The notes: generated by a model from the sequence alone, not told the origin. 40,565 bases of DNA from Acetobacter orleanensis (GCF_001581005.1 NZ_LHZV01000045.1:1-40565); one strand, 5' to 3'. Counted from the stretch's first letter, positions 1 through 9,186 are shown. A program made the numbers and translations.

Positions 1-32
1 AAACGCTCATCCGTGACTTTTCAAACAGGCTC
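1..32. repeat. Left terminal inverted repeat, probable insertion-sequence end
   Basis: These 32 bases are the exact reverse complement of the last 32 bases of the window. Read outward, the element begins GAGCCTGTTTGAAAAG, which resembles the ends of IS5-family (IS1031 group) elements common in acetic acid bacteria; that family match is from memory. The base triplet just inside is TCA, which fits the TNA target duplication of the IS1031 group. The repeat interrupts the SulP reading frame with a stop codon at 14-16. Confidence 0.7.
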
Positions 33-76
33 TCAGGGAATGGACGGACAACCCCGTTAAAAACGTTCTGGCCGGA

Positions 77-1483
77 ATGGTTGGAACATTTGCCCTTATC
101 CCGGAAGTCATCGCTTTTTCCTACGCAGCAGGCGTGGCCCCTGCGGTCGGGCTGTTCGCCTCCTTTGTTATCAGCATTGCCATTGCGATAACCGGAGGCA
201 GACCGGGGATGATTTCCGGGGCCGCCGGGTCTGTTGCGCTGGTCGCGGCGGACCTCGTGCATGGGCATGGGTTTGACTATCTCCTATTGGCCACCCTGCT
301 GGCGGGCGCGTTCCAGATTGTCTTTGGCCTGCTCAGGCTGCAAAGCATGATGCGCTTTGTCTCGCGCGAGGTGGAAACGGGTTTTGTGAACGCGCTTGGA
401 GTGCTGATTTTTTCTGCCCAGATACCACAAATGCTGCATGTCACATGGCATACCTACGCGCTCATTGCGCTTGGGTTGGCAATTGTTTACCTGCTGCCGC
501 GCCTCACCACAGCAATCCCTTCCCCCCTCATCTGCATCTTGGTGCTAACCGGCCTGACCATGGCCGTGCCCATGCCGGTGCATGTGGTGTCTGACCTCGG
601 GGCTCTTCCTACCGACCTCCCGCCCCTCACTCTGCCGCATGTGCTGATGACGTGGGAAACTTTTAAAATCGTGCTGCCCTATGCTTTTGCCATGGCGATG
701 GTCGGCCTGCTGGAATCCCTCATGACCGCCACAGTGGTGGATGAACTAACAGACACGCACAGCAACAAACGCATGGAATGCACCGGGCTTGGTATCTCCA
801 ACATTTTTGTCGGCCTGTTTGGCGGCATGGCAGGCTGCGGGATGATTGGCCAGACAGTCGGCAACCTCCGCTATGGCGGGCGCGGACGGCTTTCCACTTT
901 TACCGCAGGCGCCTTCCTGCTTCTGCTGCTGGTGGCATGCCATAGCTTTGTTGCCCGGGTGCCGGTGGCGGCACTGGTCGCCATCATGATCATGGTGTCT
1001 GTCAGCACATTTTCATGGTCGTCCCTACGAGACCTCGTGCGCCACCCGCGCCTGTCATCCACTGTCATGCTGGTCACGGTTCTGGTGGTGGTGCTGACGC
1101 ATGACCTTGCTGCCGGGGTTGCCTGTGGTGTGCTGCTAAGCGGGCTGTTCTTCTCGTTTCAGGTCATGACACTTCTGAAAATACCTGACAGCCTCAGCGC
1201 AGATGGCACCACCCGCACCTATTATGTGCAGGGGCAGGTCTTTTTCGCCTCCGCCAGCCTCCTGCCAGACGCCATCAATTTTCAGGACACAGCGACGCAT
1301 ATCGTGCTGGACCTGAAAGACGCCCGACTGTGGGACATCAGCGCGGCAGATGCGCTGGAGAAAATCGTCTCCCGCCTGCACGGACGCGGCAAGACCGTGC
1401 GGATTTTACATCCAGATGCCCGCGCAGCCCAACTTCTCTCAGCCTTGGGGCATGAGACTCTTCTGGATGAGGCGCAGCTCTAG
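77..1483 (+). CDS. SulP-family anion transporter with C-terminal STAS domain, 5' truncated
   Basis: This is an inner-membrane SulP (SLC26-like) permease, a family that moves sulfate, bicarbonate or related anions; the substrate cannot be read from the sequence. The family signature is present near the start (ALIPEVIAFSYAAGVAP), followed by about ten hydrophobic segments. A STAS domain occupies roughly residues 385-468 (VLDLKDARLWDISAADAL). The ATG at 77 is the first in the frame, but upstream codons from about 35 (REWTDNPVKNVLAG) are clearly family sequence. The native start therefore lies beyond the insertion-sequence end at 1-32, and the gene is probably broken. Its stop lies one base from that of convergent msrQ. 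No promoter is visible. Confidence 0.85.
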   Translation: MVGTFALIPEVIAFSYAAGVAPAVGLFASFVISIAIAITGGRPGMISGAAGSVALVAADLVHGHGFDYLLLATLLAGAFQIVFGLLRLQSMMRFVSREVETGFVNALGVLIFSAQIPQMLHVTWHTYALIALGLAIVYLLPRLTTAIPSPLICILVLTGLTMAVPMPVHVVSDLGALPTDLPPLTLPHVLMTWETFKIVLPYAFAMAMVGLLESLMTATVVDELTDTHSNKRMECTGLGISNIFVGLFGGMAGCGMIGQTVGNLRYGGRGRLSTFTAGAFLLLLLVACHSFVARVPVAALVAIMIMVSVSTFSWSSLRDLVRHPRLSSTVMLVTVLVVVLTHDLAAGVACGVLLSGLFFSFQVMTLLKIPDSLSADGTTRTYYVQGQVFFASASLLPDAINFQDTATHIVLDLKDARLWDISAADALEKIVSRLHGRGKTVRILHPDARAAQLLSALGHETLLDEAQL

Positions 1484-1484
1484 C

Positions 1485-2111
1485 CTACTCGCCAACAACA
1501 CGCTTCCCCTGTTTGGGCACAAGCCGTAACGCCAGCAGGCCCGCAGCAATGGCGGCATAAATAAACGGCTCCGTATGCCATGTTTTGAAGGAGAGAGCGT
1601 AATGGATACAGGCCAGAATCATGGCAATGTAAACCAGCTTATGCAGCCGTGCCCACCGCCGCCCGAGCGCCATGATCGCCTTGCGGGTTGAGGTCATGGC
1701 AAGCACCAGCAGGATTAAAAATGTGAGCAAACCAAAGGTCAGGAAGGGGCGCGTGGTAAAATCCTTCCACAGGACATGCAGATCAAAATGCCGGGCCACA
1801 CCCGCATAAAATACCACATGCAAGGCCGCGTAGGTAAAGGCCAGCAAGCCGAGCGGGCGGCGGTAGACCGTCAAGTCCAGCTTGGCAAAGCGCCTTAACG
1901 GGCTGACAGCCAGTGAAAGCAGCAAAAACCGGAACGCCCAGAGCCCGAAATCATGCAAGCAGGCAGAGACCGGGTTTGGCCCAAGGCGGTTCGCCATACC
2001 CTGCGCAATATCCGATACGGCGGGGATAAGGCAAAACAGATAAAGAAAAACCTGCCGTGTCAGCGGGGAGAAACGGGAACGCCGCCGTCTGCCTGAAGCG
2101 TCTGGAGCCAT
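1485..2111 (-). CDS. msrQ: MsrQ, haem-binding membrane subunit of the MsrPQ methionine sulfoxide reductase
   Basis: MsrQ (YedZ) is an inner-membrane b-type haem protein that passes electrons from the respiratory chain or flavin reductase to periplasmic MsrP, which repairs oxidised methionines in envelope proteins. The 208-residue product has an Arg-rich N-terminus, about six hydrophobic helices and the ferric-reductase-like fold typical of the family, with conserved histidines in YAALHVVFYAG and RRWARLHKLVYIAM likely to bind haem. It starts 5 bases after the msrP stop, so the two form a tight msrP-msrQ operon. Length is normal. The start at 2111 has only a weak ribosome-binding site, consistent with coupling to msrP. 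Confidence 0.93.
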   Translation of the reverse strand: MAPDASGRRRRSRFSPLTRQVFLYLFCLIPAVSDIAQGMANRLGPNPVSACLHDFGLWAFRFLLLSLAVSPLRRFAKLDLTVYRRPLGLLAFTYAALHVVFYAGVARHFDLHVLWKDFTTRPFLTFGLLTFLILLVLAMTSTRKAIMALGRRWARLHKLVYIAMILACIHYALSFKTWHTEPFIYAAIAAGLLALRLVPKQGKRVVGE

Positions 2112-2116
2112 CTGCT

Positions 2117-3070
2117 TTAAAAATCCTTTCGCAAATCCATACCGCGATACAAATCGGCCACCTGCTCCGCATACCCGTTGAACAGCCGCGTTGGACGACG
2201 GGCGGTTTTAAACAGACTGCCTTCCCCAATAATCTGCTCGCTCGACTGGCTCCAGCGCGGGTGGTCCACATCCGGATTCACGTTGGCGTAAAACCCATAT
2301 TCGTTAGGGGCCATTCGGTTCCAGCTTGTGGGCGGCTGCTGATCTGTCACGGTAATGCGGGTTATGGATTTAATGCCCTTAAAGCCATATTTCCACGGCA
2401 CCACCAGCCTGATTGGCGCGCCATTCTGTGCAGGCAGAGAGTCCCCATACACACCAGTCGCCAGCAGGGTAAGCGGATGCATAGCCTCATCAAGCCGCAG
2501 TCCTTCTCTATATGGCCACTGCAAGGAGAACAATCCGCCTCGCTGGCCGGGCATTTCAGATGGCCGGACGACTGAGGTAAACGCAACATATTTTGCCCCG
2601 GCCTTAACACCAGCGGCCCGCAGCAAGGCTCCCAGCTCAAACCCCTGCCATGGGATAACCATGGACCAAGCCTCAACGCACCGCATCCGATACAGCCGGT
2701 CTTCATGCCCGAACCGGGCAGTCAACGCATCAAGGTCCCAACTCTGGGGGTGTTCAACAAGCCCATCCACCTGAACCTGCCAAGGGCGTGGGTGGAAGGA
2801 GCCGGAAAGCTCAGCCGGATCGCTCTTCTCCAACCCGAATTCATAAAAATTATTATAATGCGTGACATCGTCCCGTGGTGTCGGCTTCTCGCTCGCAGGC
2901 CATCCACGCGTGGGCTCCGCAACAGGCGCATCAGCACGTGCCCTGCCGGAGCCCAGCCCGCCCGCCAGAACACCACCTGCTGCCGCACCCAGCATTGCAC
3001 GGCGCGAGAAAAACAACTGGCGCGGCGTAATATCCGAGGAAGCCGGGCGAGGATAGCGATACACAGCCAT
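2117..3070 (-). CDS. msrP: MsrP, Tat-exported molybdenum catalytic subunit of methionine sulfoxide reductase
   Basis: MsrP (YedY) is the soluble periplasmic molybdopterin enzyme that reduces protein-bound methionine sulfoxide with electrons from MsrQ. The start at 3070 ([11 protein letters not shown]) is preferred over an upstream ATG at 3160 because a strong AAGGAAGGGG box precedes it and family similarity begins there. A twin-arginine signal is visible ([18 protein letters not shown]) with an Ala-rich end near residue 45. The molybdenum-ligand cysteine lies in [15 protein letters not shown]. The product is 317 residues, the usual length. It is followed after 5 bases by msrQ. The gene is divergent from the HIBADH-family dehydrogenase, with about 310 bases between the starts. 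Confidence 0.95.
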   Translation of the reverse strand: MAVYRYPRPASSDITPRQLFFSRRAMLGAAAGGVLAGGLGSGRARADAPVAEPTRGWPASEKPTPRDDVTHYNNFYEFGLEKSDPAELSGSFHPRPWQVQVDGLVEHPQSWDLDALTARFGHEDRLYRMRCVEAWSMVIPWQGFELGALLRAAGVKAGAKYVAFTSVVRPSEMPGQRGGLFSLQWPYREGLRLDEAMHPLTLLATGVYGDSLPAQNGAPIRLVVPWKYGFKGIKSITRITVTDQQPPTSWNRMAPNEYGFYANVNPDVDHPRWSQSSEQIIGEGSLFKTARRPTRLFNGYAEQVADLYRGMDLRKDF

Positions 3071-3384
3071 GGAAAACCCCTTCCTTTTCAGGCCTGAACC
3101 GAACCTTTGTAGGAGTGAAAAGCAAAGCACCGGGAATGTATATGAAAAAAAATGACACAAAAACCGGCCCCTTGCAGGAAGCGGGTTTGCCGCAGGTGCT
3201 GCGGTCAGACGGACAGACTGCCGTAGGGGCGCGCAGCGGATTCACCCCCTCCGCGTATCATCCGGTTTTCTTTCCGGCATTTCGCGCAACGGAACCATGC
3301 AGGAAACCACATGAGAAGCCCGATCGTTTCTGCCATACTAAGGCTACCATACTGACCGCACGCAACATGACAGGGATTTGCACA

Positions 3385-4260
3385 ATGACCACACAGCAGA
3401 CCATTGGATTTATCGGCTTTGGCGCCATGGCCAGCCGCATGGGCGATAACCTGAAAAAAGCCGGATACGCTCTGGTTGCCTATACGCCCTCCGGCAAGGG
3501 TGGGGATGGCAGCACGCCTTTTCTGCCGTCCCCTGCCGACGTTGCGAAAAAAGCCGATATCGTCCTTGTCTGCGTGCCGGATGATGAAGCCCTCGCCGCC
3601 GCCATGTATGGCGAAAACGGCGCGCTGGCAGGCATGCACGCCAACCAGCTTTTGCTAAACACCAGCTCCGTCTCACCCGAAGCGACCGATGCCCTGCAAA
3701 AAGCCGGGCAGGACAAAGAAATCTGCGTTATCGACAGCCCCGTGTCCGGCAGCACGCCGGAAGCGGAAGCCGCCGCACTGGTAATTCTGGCCGGTGGTGA
3801 TGATGCTCTTCTTGCCCGCGCCAAACCTGTGTTTGACTGCATTGGGAAAACCACCATCCATGCAGGCCCGTCCGGTAGCGGGGCGCGTTTAAAGCTGGTG
3901 ATTAACGGCATTATGGGTGCCGGGCTGGCGGCCGTGGCAGAAACCATCGCCTATGGCCTTGCCGCCGGTCTGGACCGCTCCATGCTGTTTGATGCGCTGG
4001 GCGAAGTGGCCGTTATCTCTCCCCATCACAAACGCAAAATTCGTGCTGCCAAAGAGGGGGATTTCACGCCGCAGTTCCCCACCCGCCTGATGCAGAAAGA
4101 CATGCGCCTGCTGCTGGATGCCGCAGCCCGGCAGGCTGTCCCCATGCCCACCATGGCCGCCACAACACAGCAACTCTCTCTAACCCGGCGCGCCGCCGCG
4201 AATGAGGACTATTCCGCGCTGATTGGCGTGATGGAGCATATTGTCGCGAATGATGCCTGA
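3385..4260 (+). CDS. NAD(P)-dependent oxidoreductase of the 3-hydroxyisobutyrate dehydrogenase family
   Basis: This cytoplasmic beta-hydroxyacid dehydrogenase has a Rossmann fold near the N-terminus (IGFIGFGAMASRMGDNL), the substrate-binding DSPVSGSTPEAEAA motif near residue 120, and the catalytic lysine in LKLVINGIMGAG near residue 175. It matches the HIBADH/tartronate semialdehyde reductase family; the actual substrate is not evident. The start at 3385 gives 291 residues, the family norm, with an AGGGA box 9 bases upstream. An open frame continues upstream to 3115 but does not resemble the family. The stop codon overlaps a possible ATG of the Cdd1-like gene, which suggests a former two-gene operon. 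Confidence 0.88.
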   Translation: MTTQQTIGFIGFGAMASRMGDNLKKAGYALVAYTPSGKGGDGSTPFLPSPADVAKKADIVLVCVPDDEALAAAMYGENGALAGMHANQLLLNTSSVSPEATDALQKAGQDKEICVIDSPVSGSTPEAEAAALVILAGGDDALLARAKPVFDCIGKTTIHAGPSGSGARLKLVINGIMGAGLAAVAETIAYGLAAGLDRSMLFDALGEVAVISPHHKRKIRAAKEGDFTPQFPTRLMQKDMRLLLDAAARQAVPMPTMAATTQQLSLTRRAAANEDYSALIGVMEHIVANDA

Positions 4261-4653
4261 GGCAACGCCTCAAAACGCTACGGCAGACCTACTGCCGTAG
4301 CTGCTGAGCCGGGCGGCCTTGCCAGCCTCCGCAATATTGGTAGGGCCGCGCTGGCGGATTTCGCCGTGCTGGGTATCCAGTCAGTGCCGCAGCTTGCGCA
4401 ACAGGAGCCGGATGCTCTTTATCTGGCTCTTTGCCAAAAAACGCAGCAGCGCCCTGACCGCTGTGTGCATGATGTCTTTGCCGCAGCCATTTATCAGGCT
4501 TGCACAAGCGAGGCCCGAAACTGGTGGGATGTCACCCCACACCGGAAAGCGCGCCAGCAGACCAGAAATTTTCCGGTGTATGATTGGCCCTTTATGAAGC
4601 AAGTGCTTCCGTGCGCTGAAACGCGCGGGCCGCTTTCCACCCTGCACGGATAA
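4253..4653 (+). pseudogene. Cdd1-like helix-hairpin-helix protein gene with apparent frameshift
   Basis: From about 4318 to 4597 one frame encodes a convincing Cdd1 (pathogenicity locus) helix-hairpin-helix protein: LASLRNIGRAALADFAVLGI, then QEPDALYLALC, CVHDVFAAAIYQA and a WWDVTPHRKAR ending. That frame has no ATG, GTG or TTG before 4366, which lies after the hairpin-helix motif. An ATG at 4253 overlaps the upstream stop, as in a tight operon, but its frame ends at 4298-4300. A single -1 shift between about 4285 and 4300 would join the two and restore a normal protein, so a frameshift pseudogene or sequence error is likely. Translation from GTG 4366 or ATT 4336 cannot be excluded. The 3' end overlaps the convergent gene by about 60 bases. 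Confidence 0.55.
4278..4300. other. Perfect 9-bp stem-loop between dehydrogenase and Cdd1-like gene
   Basis: CTACGGCAG at 4278-4286 pairs with CTGCCGTAG at 4292-4300 around a 5-base loop. No T-run follows, so it is not a classic intrinsic terminator. It coincides exactly with the segment where the Cdd1-like frame breaks. Confidence 0.6.
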
Positions 4654-5398
4654 CGGCCAGACGGTCCGTTAGCCCACGCGGTTGCCCGGCCTGCGCACTG
4701 CTCCGGGCCAAATCCCGGCCAGCCAGCACGGCAGGCAGAGCAGCCAATGCACAGCGGGATGGTAAAGAGCGCACATCACAGGCTTGCAAAAACGCCTCTC
4801 CTTCCCGTCGTAATCCGTCTTCCTCTCCGGGAAACAGGTAGCGGCCGCTCTCGTGCAAACGCGGCCAGTGCCGCGCCATAGCGCCAGCCCCGTAAGCGGC
4901 ACCGCAGGCTTCTAGTCGGGCCAATACGGCATCATCCCGCACGCCCAGCGCCTCACCCACTGCCCGCTGGAGGCTGCCCGCACCATCCAGCATCATCTGC
5001 CGCCAGACGCTCACATCGGGGGACGGGCTGAGTTCAGCCTCCCGTGCGCTGAGCACACGCAACAGCGTCTCCTTGCGAAAGACCCCGCGCTCAAGGGCCG
5101 ATAAAACAGCCGGAGCAAGCGCATGATCCGGTGCCCGCGTCCCCTCCAGCACCTCACGCCACCATTGGAGTCGGATCAGCCCGGCAATGGGTCCGGCTAT
5201 CGCTGCGGAACGCGCGGGAGCAAGGGCACGGGTCAATTCCGCATGGAACGCCAGAAGCGCCATAACATCGGGGCGCACCGTGGCTGGCAGAAATCCCGCG
5301 CATAAAGCCCGGTCCGGGTCCGCCTGCCGCACGAGGGCCTCCACCTGACGATCCCCTGCCGAGGCTGCCTGCTGTGTGCCCTGCTCGCTTCTGCTCAT
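4592..5398 (-). CDS. Squalene/phytoene synthase-like protein, NDUFAF6 type (possible complex I assembly role)
   Basis: The product (268 residues from ATG 5398, preceded by a GGAG box) belongs to the squalene/phytoene synthase superfamily: ADPDRALCAGFLP near the start, then IRLQWWREVLEG. The Asp-rich motifs that bind prenyl diphosphate are missing: the first region reads FHAELTRA and the second (about AVGEALGV) lacks the NxxRDxxxD pattern. That pattern of loss fits the NDUFAF6 branch, whose mitochondrial members help assemble respiratory complex I. Assembly function here is inference, although a second complex I-related gene (NDUFS4 homologue) is in the window. An open frame continues 49 codons upstream and contains a decayed copy of an internal segment. 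Confidence 0.7.
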   Translation of the reverse strand: MSRSEQGTQQAASAGDRQVEALVRQADPDRALCAGFLPATVRPDVMALLAFHAELTRALAPARSAAIAGPIAGLIRLQWWREVLEGTRAPDHALAPAVLSALERGVFRKETLLRVLSAREAELSPSPDVSVWRQMMLDGAGSLQRAVGEALGVRDDAVLARLEACGAAYGAGAMARHWPRLHESGRYLFPGEEDGLRREGEAFLQACDVRSLPSRCALAALPAVLAGRDLARSSAQAGQPRGLTDRLAVIRAGWKAARAFQRTEALAS

Positions 5399-5491
5399 CC
5401 ACTTCACTCCGGCCACGTTACAAGCGGCGTAATCAGTCTGCGTCCATAGACTCTGTGAGCCAGCCCCGGGAACCACCCGCTCCTCTTGCCA

Positions 5492-5531
5492 CGCCATCAC
5501 GCCGCCGCCGTACGCGGCACCGCATGCCTCT
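5492..5531. repeat. Imperfect direct copy of an internal segment of the NDUFAF6-like gene
   Basis: Bases 5492-5531 match 4874-4913 at about 80% identity over 40 bases, in the same orientation and the same reading phase (618 bases apart). Both would encode EACGAAYGxGxMA. The outer copy lies upstream of the chosen start, so it may be the relic of a partial duplication. Confidence 0.5.
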
Positions 5532-5669
5532 GGCGGGAACAGCACAGACGCAGCCTAACCTCGCGGGATCTTTTTTCTGCATGGCACGTTAGCCTTCAAC
5601 ACCGATCTAGTCAGGGACAACAGTGTGTGACCTGCCAAAGCAAATGCACGATTGTCATACCTCTGTCCC

Positions 5670-5703
5670 TTGACGCATGGGCCTGAGGTCCATAGCTCTG
5701 GAC
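5670..5703 (+). promoter_or_regulatory. Candidate sodB promoter with overlapping inverted repeat
   Basis: TTGACG at 5670-5675 is a good -35 box. A weak -10 (ATAGCT, 5692-5697) follows at 16 bases. An inverted repeat GTCCA-N6-TGGAC (5688-5703) overlaps the -10 and could be an operator. The site lies about 45 bases before the sodB start. Confidence 0.35.
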
Positions 5704-5745
5704 TGTGGCGCATGTCCGCGCATTTTTACCATTATGGAGTATGTC

Positions 5746-6354
5746 ATGGCTTTTGAACTGCCTGCACTTCCCTATTCCTACAATGCCCTTGCCGCTCGCG
5801 GCATGTGTCAGGAAACGCTTGAACTCCATCATGACAAACACCATCAGGCCTATGTTACGGCTCTGAACAACTTTGTTGACGCCAACCCGGCGCTTCAGGG
5901 CAAATCTCTGGACGAGATCATTCTGGCCGTTAAGGGTGACAGCGCTCAGGCTCCTGTTTTCAACAATGCGGGGCAGCACTGGAACCACATCCTGTTCTGG
6001 CAGAACCTGTCTGCCAACGGTGGCGCAATTCCGGACAAGCTGGCTGCAAAAATCAACGGTGACTTTGGCAGCGTTGAGTCCTTCAAAGAGGAATTCAAGA
6101 AGGCCGCAACCACACAGTTCGGTTCAGGCTGGGCATGGCTGGTGCTGGGCAAGGACGGCAAGCTGGCCGTAACCAAAACCGCCAACGGCTCCAACCCGCT
6201 GGCTGAAGGTCAGGGCAAAGTGCTGCTGGGTTTGGATGTGTGGGAACACGCTTACTATCTGGACTTCCGCAACCGTCGTCCGGACTACATCACCAACTAT
6301 CTGGACAAGCTGGCTAACTACGAATTTGCTGAAGCTCAGCTTAACGCTGCCTGA
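5746..6354 (+). CDS. sodB: Superoxide dismutase, iron type
   Basis: The enzyme converts superoxide to hydrogen peroxide and oxygen in the cytoplasm. The 202-residue protein aligns along its length with E. coli SodB from the first residues (MAFELPALPY). Metal ligands are visible at His28, His81 (in HWNHILFW), Asp164 and His168 (in LDVWEHAYY). Gln77, in FNNAGQHWNH, is at the position used by iron enzymes, so Fe is more likely than Mn, though cambialistic use is possible. The start at 5746 has a GGAG box 7 bases upstream; an open frame continues upstream without family similarity. It is a single-gene unit ended by a strong terminator. Confidence 0.96.
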   Translation: MAFELPALPYSYNALAARGMCQETLELHHDKHHQAYVTALNNFVDANPALQGKSLDEIILAVKGDSAQAPVFNNAGQHWNHILFWQNLSANGGAIPDKLAAKINGDFGSVESFKEEFKKAATTQFGSGWAWLVLGKDGKLAVTKTANGSNPLAEGQGKVLLGLDVWEHAYYLDFRNRRPDYITNYLDKLANYEFAEAQLNAA

Positions 6355-6380
6355 GGCTTTTCTCCTCAAAGCCCGGAAAG

Positions 6381-6409
6381 AACGCCTCCCTCACCGGAGG
6401 CGTTTTTTT
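6381..6409 (+). terminator. Intrinsic terminator of sodB
   Basis: AACGCCTCC (6381-6389) pairs with GGAGGCGTT (6396-6404), followed by a T-run to 6409, 27 bases after the sodB stop. Confidence 0.92.
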
Positions 6410-6430
6410 ATGCCTGACCGCCTGCTGCCT

Positions 6431-6459
6431 CTTGATTGTCACAACAGACACTCCAATCT
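6431..6459 (+). promoter_or_regulatory. RpoH (sigma-32)-like heat-shock promoter of clpB
   Basis: CTTG at 6431-6434, an 18-base spacer and CCAATCT at 6453-6459 match the alphaproteobacterial RpoH consensus (CTTG, 17-18 bases, CYTATNT) at all but one position. It lies about 90 bases before clpB, a classic heat-shock gene. This is a match by eye only. Confidence 0.55.
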
Positions 6460-6550
6460 CTAAAGACGAGAAAAGACCATGCCGCCATTGCCATAATGGG
6501 ATGGGGACAAGGCCTTCAGTCGCCTGAGTATTAGGGACAAGAGGGAAATT

Positions 6551-9160
6551 ATGGATATCGCAAAATTTACAGAACGCTCTCGCGGTTTTTTGCAGGCCGC
6601 ACAGACTATCGCCATCCGCGATTTTAACCAGCAATTAACACCGGAGCATCTGCTCAAAGCCATGCTGGATGATGAGGAAGGCGCTGCCTCCTCCCTGATT
6701 CGTGCGGCCGGGGGCAACCCCGATGCTGTAAGAGCCGCGAATGAACAGGCTCTGGCCAAACTGCCCAAAGTTCAGGGCGGCGGCGCTGGTCAGCCTTCAG
6801 CCACGCCAGATCTGGTCCGTGTGCTGGACGCTGCCGAGCAGCAGGCACAGAAAGCCGGTGATTCCTTTGTTGCGCAGGACCGTCTTCTGGTGGCCATTGC
6901 CGCCTCGGACTCTTCCGCAGGGCGCGCTTTGAAAGACAATGGCGCCACACCTGCCGCTCTGGACAAAGCCATCACGACCATCCGCAAAGGACGCACTGTG
7001 ACCAGCGAAAACGCTGAAGCCAATTTTGACGCACTGAAGAAATATGCCCGCGATGTGACGGAAGTGGCACTGGCAGGCAAGCTGGACCCGGTTATTGGCC
7101 GTGATGAGGAAATCCGTCGCGCCATTCAGGTTCTCGCCCGCCGCAGCAAAAACAACCCGGTGCTGATTGGTGAGCCGGGCGTGGGTAAGACCGCCATTGT
7201 GGAAGGTCTGGCCCAGCGCATCGTGAACGGTGACGTGCCGGAGGCGCTCAAGAACAAAAAGCTGCTCTCGCTCGATATGGGCGCACTGGTGGCAGGTGCC
7301 AAATATCGTGGTGAGTTTGAAGAACGCCTGAAAGCTGTTCTGAAAGAAATTGAATCCGCCGAAGGGCAGGTCATTCTCTTTATTGATGAAATGCACACGC
7401 TGGTTGGCGCTGGCCGGACGGATGGGGCCATGGATGCCTCCAACCTCATCAAGCCGGAACTGGCCCGCGGCACCCTGCACTGCATTGGGGCGACCACACT
7501 GGATGAATACCGCAAATATATCGAGAAGGATGCCGCACTCGCCCGGCGCTTCCAGCCCGTCTTTGTGGGTGAACCTTCTGTAGCGGACACCATTTCCATC
7601 CTGCGCGGCATCAAAGAAAAGTACGAACTGCATCACGGCATTCGGATTACGGATGGCGCATTGGTTTCCGCCGCTACGCTGTCCAACCGCTACATCACGG
7701 ACCGCTTCCTGCCGGATAAAGCGATTGATCTGATTGACGAGGCCGCCAGCCGCCTGCGGATGCAGATTGACAGCAAGCCGGAAGAGCTGGACGAACTGGA
7801 CCGCCGCGTCATTCAGCTCAAAATTGAGCGAGAAGCCCTGCGTAAGGAAAGTGACAGCGCCAGTAAGGACCGTCTGGAAGCCGTAGAAGCGGAACTGGCC
7901 GATCTGGAAGAAAAATCTGACGCCATGAGTGCCGCATGGCACGCGGAAAAAGACCGCGTGAATGCTGTGCAGAAGCTTCAGGAACAGCTTGATCAGGCAA
8001 AGTCCGAAGTGGAAGTGGCGCAGCGCAAGGGTGACCTCGGGAAAGCGTCCGAACTGATGTATGGCGTCATTCCTAATCTTCAGGCGCAGATTGAAGAGGA
8101 AACGCAGAAATCCCAGTCTGACGCAGGCAAAAGCGGCCTCGTGTCGGAAGCTGTGACGGATCAGGACGTGGCCTCCATTGTCTCCCGCTGGACGGGGGTG
8201 CCGGTGGACCGCATGCTGGAAGGTGAACGCGCCAAACTGCTGCGTATGGAAGATGACCTGCGTAAATCCGTGGTTGGGCAGGAACAAGCGCTTAAGGCGG
8301 TTTCCAACGCTGTGCGCCGGGCGCGTGCAGGCTTGCAGGACCCCAATCGCCCGATTGGCTCCTTCCTGTTCCTCGGCCCGACGGGTGTGGGCAAGACCGA
8401 GCTGACCAAGGCTCTGGCCCGCTTCCTGTTTGATGATGAAAAGGCTCTTCTGCGTATCGACATGAGTGAATTCATGGAGAAACACGCAGTTGCCCGCCTG
8501 ATTGGCGCCCCTCCGGGTTATGTGGGGTATGAAGAAGGCGGTGTGCTGACAGAAGCCGTGCGGCGTCGGCCCTATCAGGTCATCCTGTTTGATGAAGTTG
8601 AAAAAGCACATGAGGATGTCTTCAACATTCTTCTTCAGGTGCTGGACGACGGGCGTCTGACGGATGGTCAGGGGCGCACGGTGGACTTCCGCAACACCAT
8701 TATTGTGCTGACCAGCAACCTTGGTTCCGATGTTCTGGCCCATCAGCCGGACGGTGAATCGACCGACATGGTGCAGGCACAGGTGATGAAGGTGGTGCGC
8801 GAGCACTTCCGGCCGGAATTCCTGAACCGTCTGGATGAGATCATCCTGTTCTCCCGCTTGCAAAAAGCGGACATGACCAAGATTGTCGATATCCAGATCC
8901 GTCGCCTTCAGAGCCTGCTTGATGAACGCAAGATTGTTCTCAAACTGGACGATCTGGCTCACGCTTGGCTGGCCAATGAGGGGTATGACCCTGTGTATGG
9001 TGCCCGTCCGCTCAAACGGGTTATCCAGCGCAGCCTCCAGAACCCGCTGGCGGAACTGCTGCTGCAAGGCACCATTCATGACGGGGAAGAGGTTAAAATC
9101 TCTGCCAATGGAGACGGCCTGCTCATCAACGGTCAGGACGCCGCTGCGGCTCTTGCCTGA
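6551..9160 (+). CDS. clpB: ClpB, ATP-dependent disaggregase chaperone
   Basis: ClpB is a hexameric AAA+ machine that threads aggregated proteins through its pore together with DnaK. The 869-residue product has the full architecture: a Clp N-domain (1-150, [12 protein letters not shown]); a first AAA+ ring with Walker [14 protein letters not shown] near residue 207; a charged middle coiled coil (about 410-530); and a second ring with Walker [14 protein letters not shown] near residue 609, followed by [28 protein letters not shown]. The pore-loop tyrosine is in [13 protein letters not shown]. The presence of the middle domain separates it from ClpA and ClpC. A GAGGG box precedes the ATG, an RpoH-like promoter lies upstream and a terminator lies directly downstream. 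Confidence 0.98.
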   Translation: MDIAKFTERSRGFLQAAQTIAIRDFNQQLTPEHLLKAMLDDEEGAASSLIRAAGGNPDAVRAANEQALAKLPKVQGGGAGQPSATPDLVRVLDAAEQQAQKAGDSFVAQDRLLVAIAASDSSAGRALKDNGATPAALDKAITTIRKGRTVTSENAEANFDALKKYARDVTEVALAGKLDPVIGRDEEIRRAIQVLARRSKNNPVLIGEPGVGKTAIVEGLAQRIVNGDVPEALKNKKLLSLDMGALVAGAKYRGEFEERLKAVLKEIESAEGQVILFIDEMHTLVGAGRTDGAMDASNLIKPELARGTLHCIGATTLDEYRKYIEKDAALARRFQPVFVGEPSVADTISILRGIKEKYELHHGIRITDGALVSAATLSNRYITDRFLPDKAIDLIDEAASRLRMQIDSKPEELDELDRRVIQLKIEREALRKESDSASKDRLEAVEAELADLEEKSDAMSAAWHAEKDRVNAVQKLQEQLDQAKSEVEVAQRKGDLGKASELMYGVIPNLQAQIEEETQKSQSDAGKSGLVSEAVTDQDVASIVSRWTGVPVDRMLEGERAKLLRMEDDLRKSVVGQEQALKAVSNAVRRARAGLQDPNRPIGSFLFLGPTGVGKTELTKALARFLFDDEKALLRIDMSEFMEKHAVARLIGAPPGYVGYEEGGVLTEAVRRRPYQVILFDEVEKAHEDVFNILLQVLDDGRLTDGQGRTVDFRNTIIVLTSNLGSDVLAHQPDGESTDMVQAQVMKVVREHFRPEFLNRLDEIILFSRLQKADMTKIVDIQIRRLQSLLDERKIVLKLDDLAHAWLANEGYDPVYGARPLKRVIQRSLQNPLAELLLQGTIHDGEEVKISANGDGLLINGQDAAAALA

Positions 9161-9186
9161 TCACCCTGCAAACAGGCACAACGGAC

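Noticed and set aside
3115..3384. N-terminal extension of the HIBADH-family dehydrogenase
   Set aside because: The extra 90 codons overlap the msrP leader, do not resemble the family, and a good ribosome site precedes ATG 3385.
4276..4300. Programmed -1 ribosomal frameshift signal
   Set aside because: The bases before the hairpin (CAAAAC) do not form an X-XXY-YYZ heptamer and the spacer is about one base, too short for a classical signal.
6797..9079. Long open frame of 760 codons antisense to clpB
   Set aside because: It mirrors the codon bias of clpB, has low-complexity His/Gln/Phe-rich sequence, and shows no family motif or ribosome-binding site.
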